This document shows positions 11,204-23,159 of a stretch of 64,000 bases of DNA, one piece after another. How positions within the stretch are numbered: the stretch's first letter is position 1; each line of letters opens with the position of its first letter. Source of the DNA: Cryptomeria japonica (lineage: Eukaryota; Streptophyta; Pinopsida; Cupressales; Cupressaceae); assembly GCF_030272615.1 (NCBI RefSeq), contig NC_081414.1:659134292-659198291 (forward strand), given 5' to 3'. The notes below the pieces were generated by a model. It was given only the letters and a program-made list of their open reading frames with translations, made no database searches and had not been told where the DNA came from. Position numbers and translations under genes: made by a program.

Positions 11204-11578
11204 TGTTAGAAGTACAGTTGCTGTTGCACCAAAAGATCGACCTGTTAATGCCCGATACAACCACTAGACTTATAGAATCCACAGGAGGGGTTAAGCCATG
11301 TCACAAACCCAAGCGCTGCGCTACACAACACAAGGAAACCAAAGGCGCACACCTTGCAACAATCCCCCCCCAGTGCAAGCAAAGGGATTTGAACCTATGA
11401 CCCAAGCTCTAATACCACTTGTTAGAAGTATGGTTGTCGTTGCACCAAAAGATCGACCTGTTAATGCCTGATAGAACCACTAGACTTATAGAATCCATAG
11501 GAGGCAGTTAAGCCATGTCACAAACCCGAGCGCTACGCTACACAGCACAAGGAGACCAAGGGCGCACACCTTGCAAAA
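11204..11578 (-). mobile_element. TRIM: 375 bp miniature LTR retrotransposon with TSD
   Basis: Two direct repeats (11204-11361 and 11420-11578, about 158 bases each) bracket only 58 bases. On the minus strand the unit reads: LTR starting TGTTGCAAGG (start altered in the right copy) and ending TTCTAACA; then TGGTATTAGAGC, a primer-binding site for initiator-Met tRNA with one mismatch; then a short spacer; then CACTGGGGGGGGAT as polypurine tract; then the second LTR. GTCTT flanks both sides (11199-11203 and 11579-11583). There is no coding capacity, so mobility would need proteins from another element. It sits inside B2 and is therefore younger than it. Confidence 0.88.
11404..11417 (-). other. 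TRIM primer-binding site
   Basis: On the minus strand it reads TGGTATTAGAGCTT, differing by one base from the usual iMet-type TGGTATCAGAGC. It lies two bases after the LTR end. Confidence 0.75.
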
Positions 11579-12169
11579 GTCTTTGTTGTAGTTGCACTTT
11601 CTTCATCTTGCAAAATAAAACAAGATGTTGATGAATCTCCCTTTCATGTCCTTGAAGTGTCCTCGTGTTGAGTTTTCCTTGCATGACCTGATTTGCTTCT
11701 TTGTGCATTCATGTGAAGTCTTGTTAATGTATCAAACAAAGCTTAAGTCTAATTTCGCCTTCTCAAATCTGATTCTGCTCCTCAAACACGCTCAGATCTG
11801 ATCTCTACTCCTTTTAATTTGCCTTGGAATTGAATTCCTTGTCCTTGCCTTGGATTGATGAATCCTCCATGTTGCAATTGTAATGTTGAAGTTGTAGAGT
11901 CTATCATCTTGCTTGTATAACTCTTGATGTTGATCTTTTGACACACCACCCTTGAGACCCTGATGCTAGCTGCATTGGCATCCCTCTATGAAGTCCACTT
12001 GCACTTGAACTTTGGCCTCACATCCTCATGTTTTGCAATCAGACCTGCAAAAGAAAATTAATTCAAATTAAAACATTATGAATTAAAGAAATAATTATTA
12101 GATGATTTACAAATTTAAGTGTGAAATGTATGTTGCATTCAGGCTTTCACAGGCCTCATTCAGGTCTGG

Positions 12170-12870
12170 CCTTTGGTTTAATCTTCCACATGCCTTAGGC
12201 TTTGTGTTCACATATTTTGGTCTGGGCCCATACGTTTCATATTATCTCTCAATGCTTTCAAAGGGATGAAATTTATCTTTTAATATTCCCCACATTTCAT
12301 GCTTTGCTCCCCCTTAAGGCTAATCTTTATGAGTCCACACATTTCAATTTTGGGCCAAGAGTAATCTTTATTTTCTCAATAAGATGAAGATAGGACCACC
12401 CTCAGCACGTTACCTTTTAGATCTACCCTTTTACATATCTGATTTAGGTCCGCATGCCCCAATTTAGGTCTACGCCTTTGATGTTTTAAGTCCACACGCC
12501 ACCTTTAGGTCTTCTTCACACGTTATACCTCAAGATCTCTCTTCATACGTTGCCTTTTAGGACCACCCTTATACGTTTCATGTTTAAGTCTCCTTTGACA
12601 CTCTTGATTCAGGACCTAGGCTCTCCAAATGTTTGATTTAAGCATGCATACTTTGCACCTTTGATTTGGAGCCACACATTTTGTTTTAGGACCTATGTCC
12701 TGATTTAGGTCCACGCATTTTGCTTAGGTCAAGACCTAACTTTGGGCTTACACGCTTCATGAGGTCCTATCTCCATCTTCTCAACACGTCTCAGCTTGCT
12801 TCTCCTTCACACGTTTCAAATTAGGGCCCCTTTGCTGCATTTTAGGCCCACATGCTTGACCTTAGGCCTG
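12170..12870 (-). repeat. B2 array 2: degenerate short repeats
   Basis: Many copies of a motif such as TTTAGGTCCACACGC or CACACGTTTCATTTTAGG occur at irregular spacing of roughly 30-50 bases. Related copies, in the opposite orientation, fill 23160-23740 of B3. The repeats are degenerate and non-coding. Confidence 0.65.
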
Positions 12871-12899
12871 CCCTATTTGCTTGGGCGGATTTTCTACCC

Positions 12900-13480
12900 C
12901 TAATTCCACAAACTGGGGCACATTTTGCCCTCTCCTTTGCACAATGTAAGGCACAGATTTCATGTTCACTTACAACACTTGATGTTGGGCGCATTCTTGT
13001 CATCCAATTGCCCGACTTACCATGCTAGGGCGGCTTTTAAGGGTCCATTTGCACAAAATCTAGCTAGGGTGCATTTTGATGGCCAATTGCACAAGCTTGG
13101 TACAAATTACATGTTCAATTGCACATGTGGAGGGCGGCTTTTTGATAGTCATTTGCACAAATTCTAAGGGAAGGCACACTTTGACCTAGTGTTTGCACAA
13201 ATTTTGCATGGGAGGGCGCAAATTTGGTGTTTGATTGCACAAACATTTCTTGCTTCGGCAGCATTTTGCCATGCAATTGAACAAACCAGCTTGCTAAGAT
13301 GGCCTTTTATGGTCCATTGGCGCAAGTAGATTTGTATTTCACCTTTGCCTTAGACAAATCACTTATCAAGATGATCATTTTGATGTTTCCTTTCCTCAAT
13401 TCATCTCTAGCTTAGGCGCAATTTCCAAGGCTGATTTGCACAAATACCTCATGATAAGCAATCTAGTGACAAGACCACAC
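12900..13480 (-). repeat. B2 array 1: GCACAAAT/GGGCGGC-type repeats
   Basis: Repeated blocks read like GGGCGGCTTTT, then a phrase near GGTCCATTTGCACAA, every 50-65 bases. A short remnant of the same type lies in B3 at about 23050-23150, just inside the same end of the unit. Confidence 0.65.
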
Positions 13481-13797
13481 CGTGAGCAAGATTTTGCCTT
13501 AGTCAAATTTTACCTTGGAAATTTTGGTAAGTTCAACATTTTCACACCTCATCATTTTGGATAGTTCACATCATTGAAAACAATTCTTGACATCTATTTT
13601 TCAAACCTAACTTTTGCCATACCAAACCCTAGGACCCATCCATATTTGCAAAGGAGACCCTACTAACTGACAAAACCCACCTCCACTCATAAGTAAAGGT
13701 TAACAACTAGAAAACTACTACCAAGCAAAACACTAAAGCAAAGCGAAAAGTCGAGGTCCCCATTTGCAATGGGACGATGTGTGAAAACGTCACAACA

Positions 13798-14859
13798 TCT
13801 AGCGCCACCTCGAATAAATATTCTTGAACATTTCAAAGATAAAGACTCAATCCATACCTAGAACCTCTAGAAAATTCAACCCAACCTATCAGGAGACTAG
13901 GAAGCATACTCAAGGTGGAAGAAGAATCCCAAACCAAATCAAGGTACTTAGTCTTCGATTACCCATGTGTGTGCGAATCCATTCATTCCCAACTCACAAG
14001 AACAATGTGACTCTTAGAATCCACTGTGACTAGCTACGTGGTTAATCTAAATTCAAAAGCATCTTGGATAGAGCCTCGCTGCCAATGAGCGTCTATAGCC
14101 CTGATGAGGTTATCGTCGTTATCTCACAAATATTGCTCCATTGCCAGCCAGGCGTCCATAGTCCCGTTAGAGTTACTCGCATGTTCCCAAAGCCAAACAC
14201 TTTGATATTTCATTTTTTCACTTCTTTTCTTCTTTTCTCTTGATTTTCTCTTTTCTTTTCTTTCTCATTTTTTCTCTTTTTGATGATACTGCTTTCTTTT
14301 CACATATTTTCCACACTTGGCTTGTAAGTAATGAAGGTCACTTGGGTTTGAGAATTAAAGTGGCGCTGAAGCAGGATTTTAGATTTTTCACTAGTCACGA
14401 CTTCACCTAAGAAACCACAATGACTTAGAGCAATTTGATTAAGCGTGTAAAATATAGTTATCGAAAGATGTCGGTATCAAGACACAATAAATGATTTCTT
14501 TTTGAGTCAAGTACAAGTCCTAACCAAATGATGAAGTTAGAGAGGAACAATCTCGGATTCAAGAGCGCTTCATAAGTTGATATCTAGGAAATAGACCGAA
14601 CATTAGATCCAAAATGCGCCAGTGTATGCCGAATCAACACAAACACCTTTCTCACAAGTGAAGGCTCCCACTTAGGACACCTAAACTAAGCAACGATTGA
14701 CAAAAGCAAACTAAAACTAAACCAAGCAAACTAAGCTAAAGAAAGCAAACAACTAAACTACCTGAGCCACATAAGAAATTTGAGCCAAATGACAAGGCAA
14801 ATTAAGAACCTGGCTCACTCAAGCAACTAAACTAAAACACACAAAAAGAAAACCTATTC
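13798..14859 (-). mobile_element. Probable internal fragment of a B-type retroelement
   Basis: The stretch joins B2 through a polypurine-like GAGGTGGCGCTAGA (minus strand). It holds no long frame. It contains an imperfect duplication (GCGTCTATAGCCC at about 14089 and GCGTCCATAGTCCC at about 14151), a long pyrimidine tract at 14211-14282, and A/C-rich simple sequence at 14690-14850. It ends where the remnant LTR of element C begins. This assignment is inference from position. Confidence 0.4.
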
Positions 14860-14912
14860 TAAATTTTAGAAAATTTTATTATATTTCTATTTTAGAAATG
14901 TTGATTGTTACA
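14860..14912 (+). repeat. Element C 5' LTR remnant
   Basis: About 50 bases (TTTTAGAAAATTTTATTATA ... GTTACA) match the last bases of the 3' LTR at 22326-22375. The remaining 2.2 kb of this LTR is missing. Confidence 0.85.
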
Positions 14913-14914
14913 TA

Positions 14915-14926
14915 TGGTATCAGAGC
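14915..14926 (+). other. Element C primer-binding site
   Basis: TGGTATCAGAGC is the standard complement of initiator-Met tRNA in plant retrotransposons. It lies two bases after the LTR end. Confidence 0.92.
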
Positions 14927-15561
14927 TTCCAAGTTTGACACCGAACCTTGGGCTCATCACCCAAACCTAGATAGAAATTGAAACCTAGCTATCGTGCTTC
15001 ACAGGATGTGGATCCGACGAACACCTCAAAAGAAAGTCCAACACCCTATGTGTACCCAACTCTGGAAAATCTGGTTAAATCATGACTACACATGTTGCTC
15101 TACCCCCTCTGACACGGAGACCATGGCAGAGGCACTTAAGCGGCTTCGTAGAGAAAGGCAAGAATGGACTGTTGCCAATAAGGTGGAAGTCAAGGCAGCC
15201 ATTTTGAAGGAATTCATAATAGAAACTAAACCTATGTTAGAAAAACCCTTGAGAACAAGGAAATCCAGACTGAATTTGTGAAATGTCGAGTACCTATCCC
15301 TAGTTACAAACTTGTACCTTTCTCTAAGTTTAGTGATCAAGAAGAACCTATCACAGAAAGTGATAGCGACTCTGATTGAGAGTCGAGGAAATTTTGTAAT
15401 TAAAGGAATGTAAACCCTTTTTGAATTAATAAATAAAGTTAAAATTTTGAATTGTATTATTCTGATATTGGATACACTCTTGTTATGTTTATATTAAATG
15501 AAAACTAAAATGAATCTAATAAGCATAAATTAATTCTCTTAACCGGGAAAATAGATAGGTC

Positions 15562-16660
15562 ATGGATCATTCTGAAAACAATAGAGGAGAATCCGAAGAC
15601 ATTAACATGGCCATGATGAGGCAACTCTTGGAAGTTATGAACTCAATCTAGATTAGATGACCTCAAAGGAAGTTTGGGAGTCAACGAGAACCTAGAGATG
15701 AAGAATCTAAAACTCGGTCTAGGGTTAATGCTGATATACAAGAGCAAACCAGGACAACTCATCAACATGAGGAGGAATAGGTAGAGACCTTAGACTTCAA
15801 TACCAAGAAGAATGAGCTAGCGGATGATCTGTCCATGAATAAGATCAAACCCCCTAAGTTTGAAGGATTTGCATCTAGGGACGCCGTTGAGTAATGGCTT
15901 ACTGAGATGGGGATATATTTTGAATTTCGAAATTACTTCAACAACTCCAAAGCAGCCTGGGGTGCTTATCAACTCTCAGAAGAGGCCGCCACTTGGTGGG
16001 AGAGTAAAAAGGCTGAGATGGGACTTAAGATAATAGAAATTTCTTGGGAGTAGTTTGTGGGAGCTTTCAGGCAAATATGGCTTCCACAGATGTTCTACGA
16101 TTAGAAGTTGCAAGATTTTCAAGACCTTAAGCAAGGTGAGATGTCCATCAATGAGTACTGGGAAAATTTTACTAGATTGATCAAGTACATGCCCCTTGTA
16201 CATCAAGAGGAAAACTATCGAGTCAGGAAGTTCATTATGGGACTTAACCACAAGATAGGAGGAGGAATAGATGTGTTAGCACCCAAAACCATGGACGAGG
16301 CATATGAAAAGGTGGTGAGGCAAGAGCAAAGGGTGAAAAGGGATGATACCTTTCGTGATAAGAATCATAAAAAGTTCAACTGGAATCAGTCCTCTCCACA
16401 CTTTAAGAAGAAGAGCTTTAAAGGAAACAAAACTGATCATAAGAGGGACAGAAAAGGGTTTAATAACAACAATCGAAAGGAAGGTGATCATGGCAACAAG
16501 GGTTCTAAAAAACGAGGACCCCCTAGTGGGTGCTTTACCTATGGAGGAGACCACTATGCCAATCAATGCACTGCGAAGGGTCAAGCTGGTCAACAGCAAC
16601 GAAATTCATTGTTTCCCCAACATACAACATTTCAGCAGAGGATCCATGTAGTAGTGGATA
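15562..16660 (+). pseudogene. Element C gag (capsid-nucleocapsid)
   Basis: A frame starting at ATG 15562 gives a Retrotrans_gag-type protein interrupted by several stops. Recognisable parts are PPKFEGF (about 15850), AWGAYQLSEEAATWWES (about 15957), and the region from 16108, where LQDFQDLKQGEMSINEYW.NF is typical of capsid. A basic tail follows, then the nucleocapsid knuckle CFTYGGDHYANQC at about 16531, where the expected second cysteine is tyrosine. Most stops are TAG where Gln or Trp is expected. A leader of about 650 bases (14927-15561) also holds short broken frames, for example MAEALKRLRRERQEW at 15123. It would have formed virus-like particles in the cytoplasm; it is now non-functional. 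Confidence 0.85.
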
Positions 16661-19600
16661 ACAAGCAAGCAAAGTACCAAGTTACACTGATTGAAGTGCC
16701 AAGTAAGCTCTACAACAACTCCATCACGGTGTTGATAGACACTGGTGCTACATAATGTTTTATTTCGCCTAAACTTCTTAGTAGATTTCCAAAAAGAACT
16801 GGTTACATGGCTAATACCTAGACTGTAGAATATGCCAACCAGACGAGAGCTTGAGTAGAGCAATGTCTGTTCGAAGCTAGGGTTGAGTTACCAGGATTCA
16901 TGACCAAAGTAAACCTTTACATGGCTCCCTTAGGGTCTTATGACGTAATTTTAGGAATGAATTGGTTGAGGGAACACAAGGCGGTTGTGGACTGCTTCGC
17001 CAAGAAGGTAGAATGCAATGATGATTTAGAAAATCGGGTAAGTTTCCAAGGAATCCAACATGGAGTCATAGTTCAGCAAATATCTGCCATGCAAACCAAA
17101 CGATGCAAAAAGAAAGGTTTCCAGTTGTTTGCTGTCAAGATGGAAGAGGTTCAGGAGCATGGGGAGTCTATATACCAGGATGATTTGATGGACTATGAGA
17201 CAACCAGTTATAGTGGTAAGAGGACAATAGAAGAAGACAAGAATGTAGAGACCTTCATAGAAAAATACCCTTATCTGCACGATTTTTTAGGATGTTTTCC
17301 TTGAGGAGTTGCCTAGATCACCACCCAAGATAGTGTTGGACTTCTCCATAGAACTAGTGCCAGATGTCGAACTAGTATCTAACGTTCCCTATCAGATAAT
17401 AACAGTGGAGCTGACCAAGGTAAAAGCACAATTGCAAGAACTCATAGAGAAGGGGTTAATTCAACCAAGTGTATCACCATGGGGAACCCCCGTACTTTTT
17501 GTTAAGAAGTAAGATGGAACTTTGAGGTTATGCATAGATTATCGGATGCTCAATAAACTCACCATCAGGAATAAATATCCACTACCTAGAATAGATCATT
17601 TGTTTGATCACATGAGGGGTGCCGCAATATTGACCAAGATAGATGTACAGTCACGTTATCATTAGTTGTGGTTGAGGGAAGGAAGATATACTTAAGACAA
17701 CATTCAGAACTAGATGGACACTACGAGTTCATGAACTTAATGAACGGTGTTTAAGGATTGTTTGGACAAGTTTGTGTTAGTATTCCTGGATGATATTCTG
17801 GTCTACTCAAGGATTGAGAAACACCTATAGCACTTGCAAATAGTTCTACAATGTCTTCATGAGCATAAATTGCATGGAAAACTATCCAAGTGCACCTTTT
17901 TACAAAACCAAGTACAGTAATAGGACATATAATCTTTGTAGAAGGAATAGTTGTGGACCCGGAAAAGATAAAGGCTATCATAGAATGGCCAGTACCTAAA
18001 AATGTACAAGAGGTGAGGAGCTTCATGGGATTAGCTAGGTATTATAGAAAGTTCATAAGAATTTTTCCAAGATAGCGCATCCTATCAACTCCCTCCAATG
18101 GAAGGGAAAGAGGTTCAAATGGACATAAAAGTGTTAGAAGGCATTTGAATATCGTAAGGAGAAATTGACTACTGCACCCATTTTGAAGGTACCAGATCCC
18201 GAAGGCCAATTTGTGGTAGTTACCGATGCATCAAGTGAAGGTTTAGGAGGGGTTCTCATGCAGAATGATCAAGTGACTGCATATGAGTCAAGGAAGCTAA
18301 AGAATTATGAGAAAAATTATGCACCACACAATTTGGAATTAGCAGTGATAGTACACGGTCTACAAATGTGACGAAATTACCTTATAGGAAACCCCTTTGA
18401 ACTACAGTCGAATCATCAAGGACTGAAATACATATTTACCCAACCTAACTTAAACACCAAACAGAGAAGATGGTTAGAGTTAATCTCTAACTAAGACTTT
18501 GAAATCAGTTATATTAAGGGAAAGGAAAACAGGGTGGCTGATGCATTAAGTTGTCAAAGACATTTGTCATCTATGGCAACCGTGAATACGGATCTCAGAA
18601 CTCGGGTACTACAATATTTGGAAGGTGATGGATTTTACAATTGGGTACAGGGAGCCTTACGAAGTGATTGCCAAGAAACCTGATATGAGGGATACAACAT
18701 GGAACCAAATGGTTTGTTAAGGTATCAAGGAAGAATGTACATACCTGACTTTCCAGGATTGAGGAAAGTAATATGGAAGGAGGTACATTTGACACCATAC
18801 TCGAGACATCCTGGTATGACAAAAATATTAGCAGATGTTAAACCCTTGTATTTTTGGAAGGGAATGAAGGACACAACAAGATTTGTAGCAGGTTGCTTTG
18901 AGTGTTAGAAAGTGAAAACACAACATCAGCATCCCTCAGGATTACTGCAACCCCATGCCATACCCAATTGGAAGTTGCAGATTATCAGTATGGATTTTGT
19001 GCAAGGTTTACCCATGACAAGAAATAAGCATAATGCAATCGTTGTGGTAGTTGACAGACTTACCAAAGTAGCACATCTCATACCTCGGAAACTGATTGAT
19101 GGAGCACATATTATTGCCCGAAAACTTGTTCTAGAAATATTTCAACTACATGGAATACCTGAGAAGATCATCTCCGACAGAGGTGCCAGGGTAACATCTA
19201 GATTTTGGCAAACATTATTTGCAGCATTGGGAACACAGCTAAACATCAGCTCAACATATCATCCAAAGACGGATGGTCAAACAGAAAGAGTAAACCAAGT
19301 TTTAGAAGACCTCTTAAGGATGTATTGCATGGATCAGTAGTATAAATGGGAAGAGTACCTTCCTTTAGTAGAATTTTCTTATAACTCATATCAATCTGCC
19401 ATAAAAATGGCACCTTTTGAAGCATTGTATGGTAGGAAATGCAAAACCCCCATCAATTTGGATGGGTTGGAGGACAGAATCACCCTTGGACCAAAAATGC
19501 CTAAGGAAATGGAGGATCAAGTGAAGTTGAACAAGCAAAGGTTAGCAAAGGCTAACGATCGGCAAAAGAGTTGTGCCGACGCAAAGCGGACCCCTAGACA

Positions 19601-20037
19601 ATTGTGGTAGGGAAGAAGGTTCTCCTTAGGGTAAAACCACAAAAAAGTTCCATCAAGTTTGGTAAAGCTTCCAAATTAGCCCCGAGATACATGGGACCAT
19701 TTGAAATCCTGGAAGTCATTAACCTAGTAGCCTACCAACTTGCTCTACCACTGGCTCTTGCCCAATTGCATAATACTTTTCATGTTTCTTATCTTAAGAA
19801 GTATGTAGCAGATTTTGAGCACATGATTGATTGGAATTCCTTGCAAGTGCAGGATCCAAGAGTGGTTATGATAGAACCACTTAGAATACTCGAGGTGTGT
19901 AAGTTGGACCTACGTAACCTCAACGCAATGCAAGGTCCAGTGGAACCAGTATGCAGAAGAAAATGCCACATGGGAAGATTGTGAAGAAATTCATCAGAAA
20001 TTTCCTCATCTATTCAAAAACTATTGAATTTTTCTTT
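16661..20037 (+). pseudogene. Element C pol (PR-RT-RH-IN-chromodomain)
   Basis: Protease shows LIDTGAT at about 16732, followed by a stop. RT begins near 17309; FLDDILVYS, holding two catalytic aspartates, lies at about 17783. The stretch between GHYEF and LMNGVFKD lacks the usual [12 protein letters not shown], which suggests a small in-frame loss near 17740. RNase H (about 18165-18560) has TDASSEGLGGVL and KGKENRVADALS. Integrase has its zinc-binding arm (18781-18908), the DDE core with MDF, SDRGARVTSRFW and KTDGQTERVN (18912-19340), and a GPF module (MGPFEIL, about 19690). A chromodomain, KVQWNQYAEENATWEDC, ends with the stop at 20024-20026. Stops and frameshifts occur throughout. Reverse transcription and nuclear integration would have been its roles. 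Confidence 0.88.
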
Positions 20038-20103
20038 CAGTAATATGAACTTGATAATGTTTGCAATTTTAATTTATGTTTAATAATCATCGAGGACGAT
20101 GAT

Positions 20104-20118
20104 TCACAAGGGGGGAAA
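20104..20118 (+). other. Element C polypurine tract
   Basis: The purine-rich run ACAAGGGGGGAAATG lies directly before the 3' LTR start and is the usual plus-strand priming site. Confidence 0.8.
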
Positions 20119-20120
20119 TG

Positions 20121-22375
20121 TGTTACATCCCACTTCCCTAATTTTATAAATATTATTAGGTCAGTATGATTGGATAAAGAGGTTAATATTTATTTCTCAT
20201 GTAAATGAAAATACTTAATGAATGGGAAATAATTGAATAAATAGCTTTGATAATTGATGTTTCTTATGTAAAAATTATTAATGGTTAAGAATTGACTAAC
20301 CGATTTTCTTTCATGCAAACAAGTGGATGCAGAATGCGCACTACCTATGAAAGGGAGGGAGAGTATCATCAAGGAGAGGATTGCAAATACTAGAAATGAG
20401 CATTGCCAATGAGTCCTAGGTCCGGTTAATCGGACATACATCTTGAGCATCTCAGCCATGGTATAGTAAGGTCCATATCACCCTATTGATGTCGACCTCA
20501 AGTCAGTTTGTCACCATTGTACCATCAAGTAGTCAATTATCCTATGTTTGAGCCTACTCATTTGTTGTGTTGGATATTTTATTAATGTTTCTCACTCTCT
20601 TTTGTCAATGGAGAGAGGATATAATATAATAATATCCACACACGTATGTTGGAAACTTTACGTATGGATATTAATATATCCATTCTTGTTTTATGTTTAT
20701 GTAATAGTAGCATTGCATAATGTATTGTGCTTCATGTTAAAGACCACTGACAGTGGACATGGTGGCCACCAACTTGGTGGCCAAGCTTTCTTGTAACTAT
20801 TGAACGTTTTGGTTAAAGATGTTGGTGTTTGGCAAGCGTTTCATAGAAAGTTCATTGTTATGTTGTTGTTCTGAATGGGGGAGTATTGTTATGTTATTAT
20901 GTGTTAAGCTTTGAGCTTGGACTCAGTGATACTTCCCTTTCGGGAGACATATATTGTGGTCATGTTGCTTTGGGAGATACTATTGAATCTCTGCATTGAG
21001 AGAAGCTAGCTTTCAAAGCTTTTGCATTATCATTTGTTGGGCGGCTCTCAGTGTGCTATGAATATAATACTGCGTGGATAGTTGTTGATTGGGGAGAGAA
21101 GCCAAGGTGGTTGTCTCAAGCTGTGGAAGCCTTGAGGCAGATTTCTCTCTGTCGTTCTATAAAATGCTTTTATCATTGATAATTGTTTGATTCTGAAAGA
21201 TACATTTGGATACGTATAGTTGATGTATAATCTGCAATCAGTATTTTGTTTCAACATGTATTGTAAATACATCAAAAGGTGGATCGGTTTGTAGACTTCC
21301 TTCAGCATACTAAGTCATAGTATGGCTGGAGGAAACATTGCAAATCCATACCAGCCATGAAATAGACGGATGTGTTTCTCTTGTGGTTAAATTGATTTTA
21401 ACTGTTGAGTTTGAATCCTCTATTATGGGATCGAGTAATGTATTCTTGCTGAGTTGTATTGTTTACCTGTAACTGTTTATAGAACAAATCAGACAGTGTT
21501 CTTTAAATATGTTTTTCCATTTGTCTTATTGCATAAGACCAGACTTTGTGATTTTAGGTTAAATCTATTATGTATCTCGAAGGATTGGTAGTAAGCCAAC
21601 TTGATCAATGTAAAACATCTTGTTTACACTATAGCCTAATAAGAATTCATGCTTGAATGCTTAAGTCAATTTCTTACCTAGGAGAGTATAGGGAAGTCTC
21701 TCTTGAACTAGTTTATACATTACCTATCTGGTAGAGCCTTTTGATGGTCAATTGGACCCATGTGCTGATGCAAGTATACATCCTTTCTTTGTAAGCCGAG
21801 TAAGGGTGGTGAACATGGACAGCACTCAACGTGCTAATTATCAAAATCTTGGCCGAGGGAGAGCAACAGATTGCATGCATCTGTTAGTTCATAAGAGTTA
21901 TATGCACTACTAGCCAAAGAGTCATACAAGTTAGGAGGTACCTTCAGTGTATGATTGGTCAGTAAGTGTAGATTCTAAACACTAGGCTCAGTGGCTCATT
22001 GGCATTGTTCCATCTTTTATCTGTGTTCCTCGTGAAGGGTCGGACCCTTTCGATAGGAAGCGGCACGGAGGACTTAGGTCCGTGGTTGGGCGGAAAAGCC
22101 CTTTATGATGCTCTCCCTCTCACTTATGTTTTTGTATAAGTTTGGTATCGGAAAGATAAAACTCTGTAATCTCTTAACTCTCTCTCTATCTACTTTATGT
22201 TGTGAAAAATGAAAAGAGTTAGTTAATGTTACCAATCATTGATATGGTTAGTTACTTTCAGTTATGTTAGTTATTATGATTTCAATTTCAGTTGAACATG
22301 TATTAAAATAAGATTTTAATTTCTTAGTTTAGAAAATTTTATTATATTTCTATTTTAGAAATGTTGGTCGTTACA
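20121..22375 (+). repeat. Element C 3' LTR
   Basis: It begins TGTTACATCCC after the polypurine tract and ends GGTCGTTACA, which matches the 5' remnant. Its length is 2255 bases. It has no coding motif. Confidence 0.85.
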
Positions 22376-22713
22376 ACAAGTATACATTGATCACATAATT
22401 ATAAACGTAAATTATAGTTGAAGGAAATAGCACACTTAGATATATAAATATTGTCAAATGTATACAATACTCATGGAATATGAAATCCATGACATCAAAT
22501 GATCCAAACAAATATCAAAACAATAACTGTAAGTCTATGGCTCAAAGGAGTCTGCATCCCTCCTATGAAGGCATCTAAGGTAGGTCCCACTAGCTAGTGG
22601 GGGTTTGGGAGTGATCAATGGAAGCACTAATGGATTTGAGGGGTAGCAATGATAAGCTACACAAGGTGTTAGATGTGAGAAAAACCCAACGATAAAAGGG
22701 GTGCGGAGAAACA
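22376..22713. other. Unassigned spacer between C and B3
   Basis: I see no recognisable element, gene or array. A small inverted repeat CCCACTAGCTAGTGGG lies near 22587-22602. The five bases before B3 are AAACA. Confidence 0.5.
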
Positions 22714-23159
22714 TGTTGTGACGTTTTCACACATTGCCCCATTGCAAATGGGGACCCCCACTTTTTGCTTAGGGTAGTCATTTTGTTAGTTGTCTAGGTC
22801 TTTAGCCTTTCAGTGATATCAATATTGTCAATGTTACGCCCAAGCAAGGATGAAGAGTCAAGTCACTGTGAAATAAGAACAAAGAGAGTGTATGAGTAGT
22901 ATTTGCAGCATCCAACGTTTAATGATCATACCCTAAAATCAGACCTTACGCAAGCTTATCAGACCTAAAGGGAGGGAAGAATTGAATCTCAGCCAAGAAA
23001 AGAAATAAAAAATTTGACTAAGTATTGCTCTTAGTGCAAATTCCATACACTACTGGATTTTGCGCCCTCCCTTATGAATTTGTGCAAGACAACATGAAAT
23101 TTGCGCCCAACATTGTGCATAGGTGGGATGAAAATGCCCCCAACTAGGAATAGGTTTTC

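Larger units (their letters stand above)
9823..13797 (-). mobile_element. B2: B-family LTR-like unit, reverse orientation
   Basis: On the minus strand it begins TGTTGTGACGTTTTCACACA at 13797 and ends CACATCAACA at 9823. Its last 1.3 kb is homologous to B1, B3 and B4. Flanking bases differ (GGTTC on the left, TCTAG on the right), so it is not a clean solo LTR. The bases to its right read on the minus strand as GAGGTGGCGCTAGA, a plausible polypurine tract, so B2 may be the 3' LTR of a truncated element. It contains a nested TRIM and two repeat arrays. Confidence 0.75.
14860..22375 (+). mobile_element. Element C: decayed Ty3/gypsy chromovirus with truncated 5' LTR
   Basis: The order is remnant 5' LTR (14860-14912), iMet PBS (14915-14926), gag, protease, RT, RNase H, integrase, chromodomain, polypurine tract and a full 3' LTR (20121-22375). 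The gene order and the C-terminal chromodomain place it in the chromovirus branch. Many in-frame stops and small deletions show that it is dead. No TSD can be tested because the 5' end is lost. The bases after the 3' LTR are ACAAG. Confidence 0.9.

Noticed and set aside
11362-11419. Possible tRNA gene (GGTTCAAATCCC and TGGTATTAGAGC on the minus strand)
   Set aside because: The words are a primer-binding site and spacer between two LTRs; no cloverleaf can be formed.
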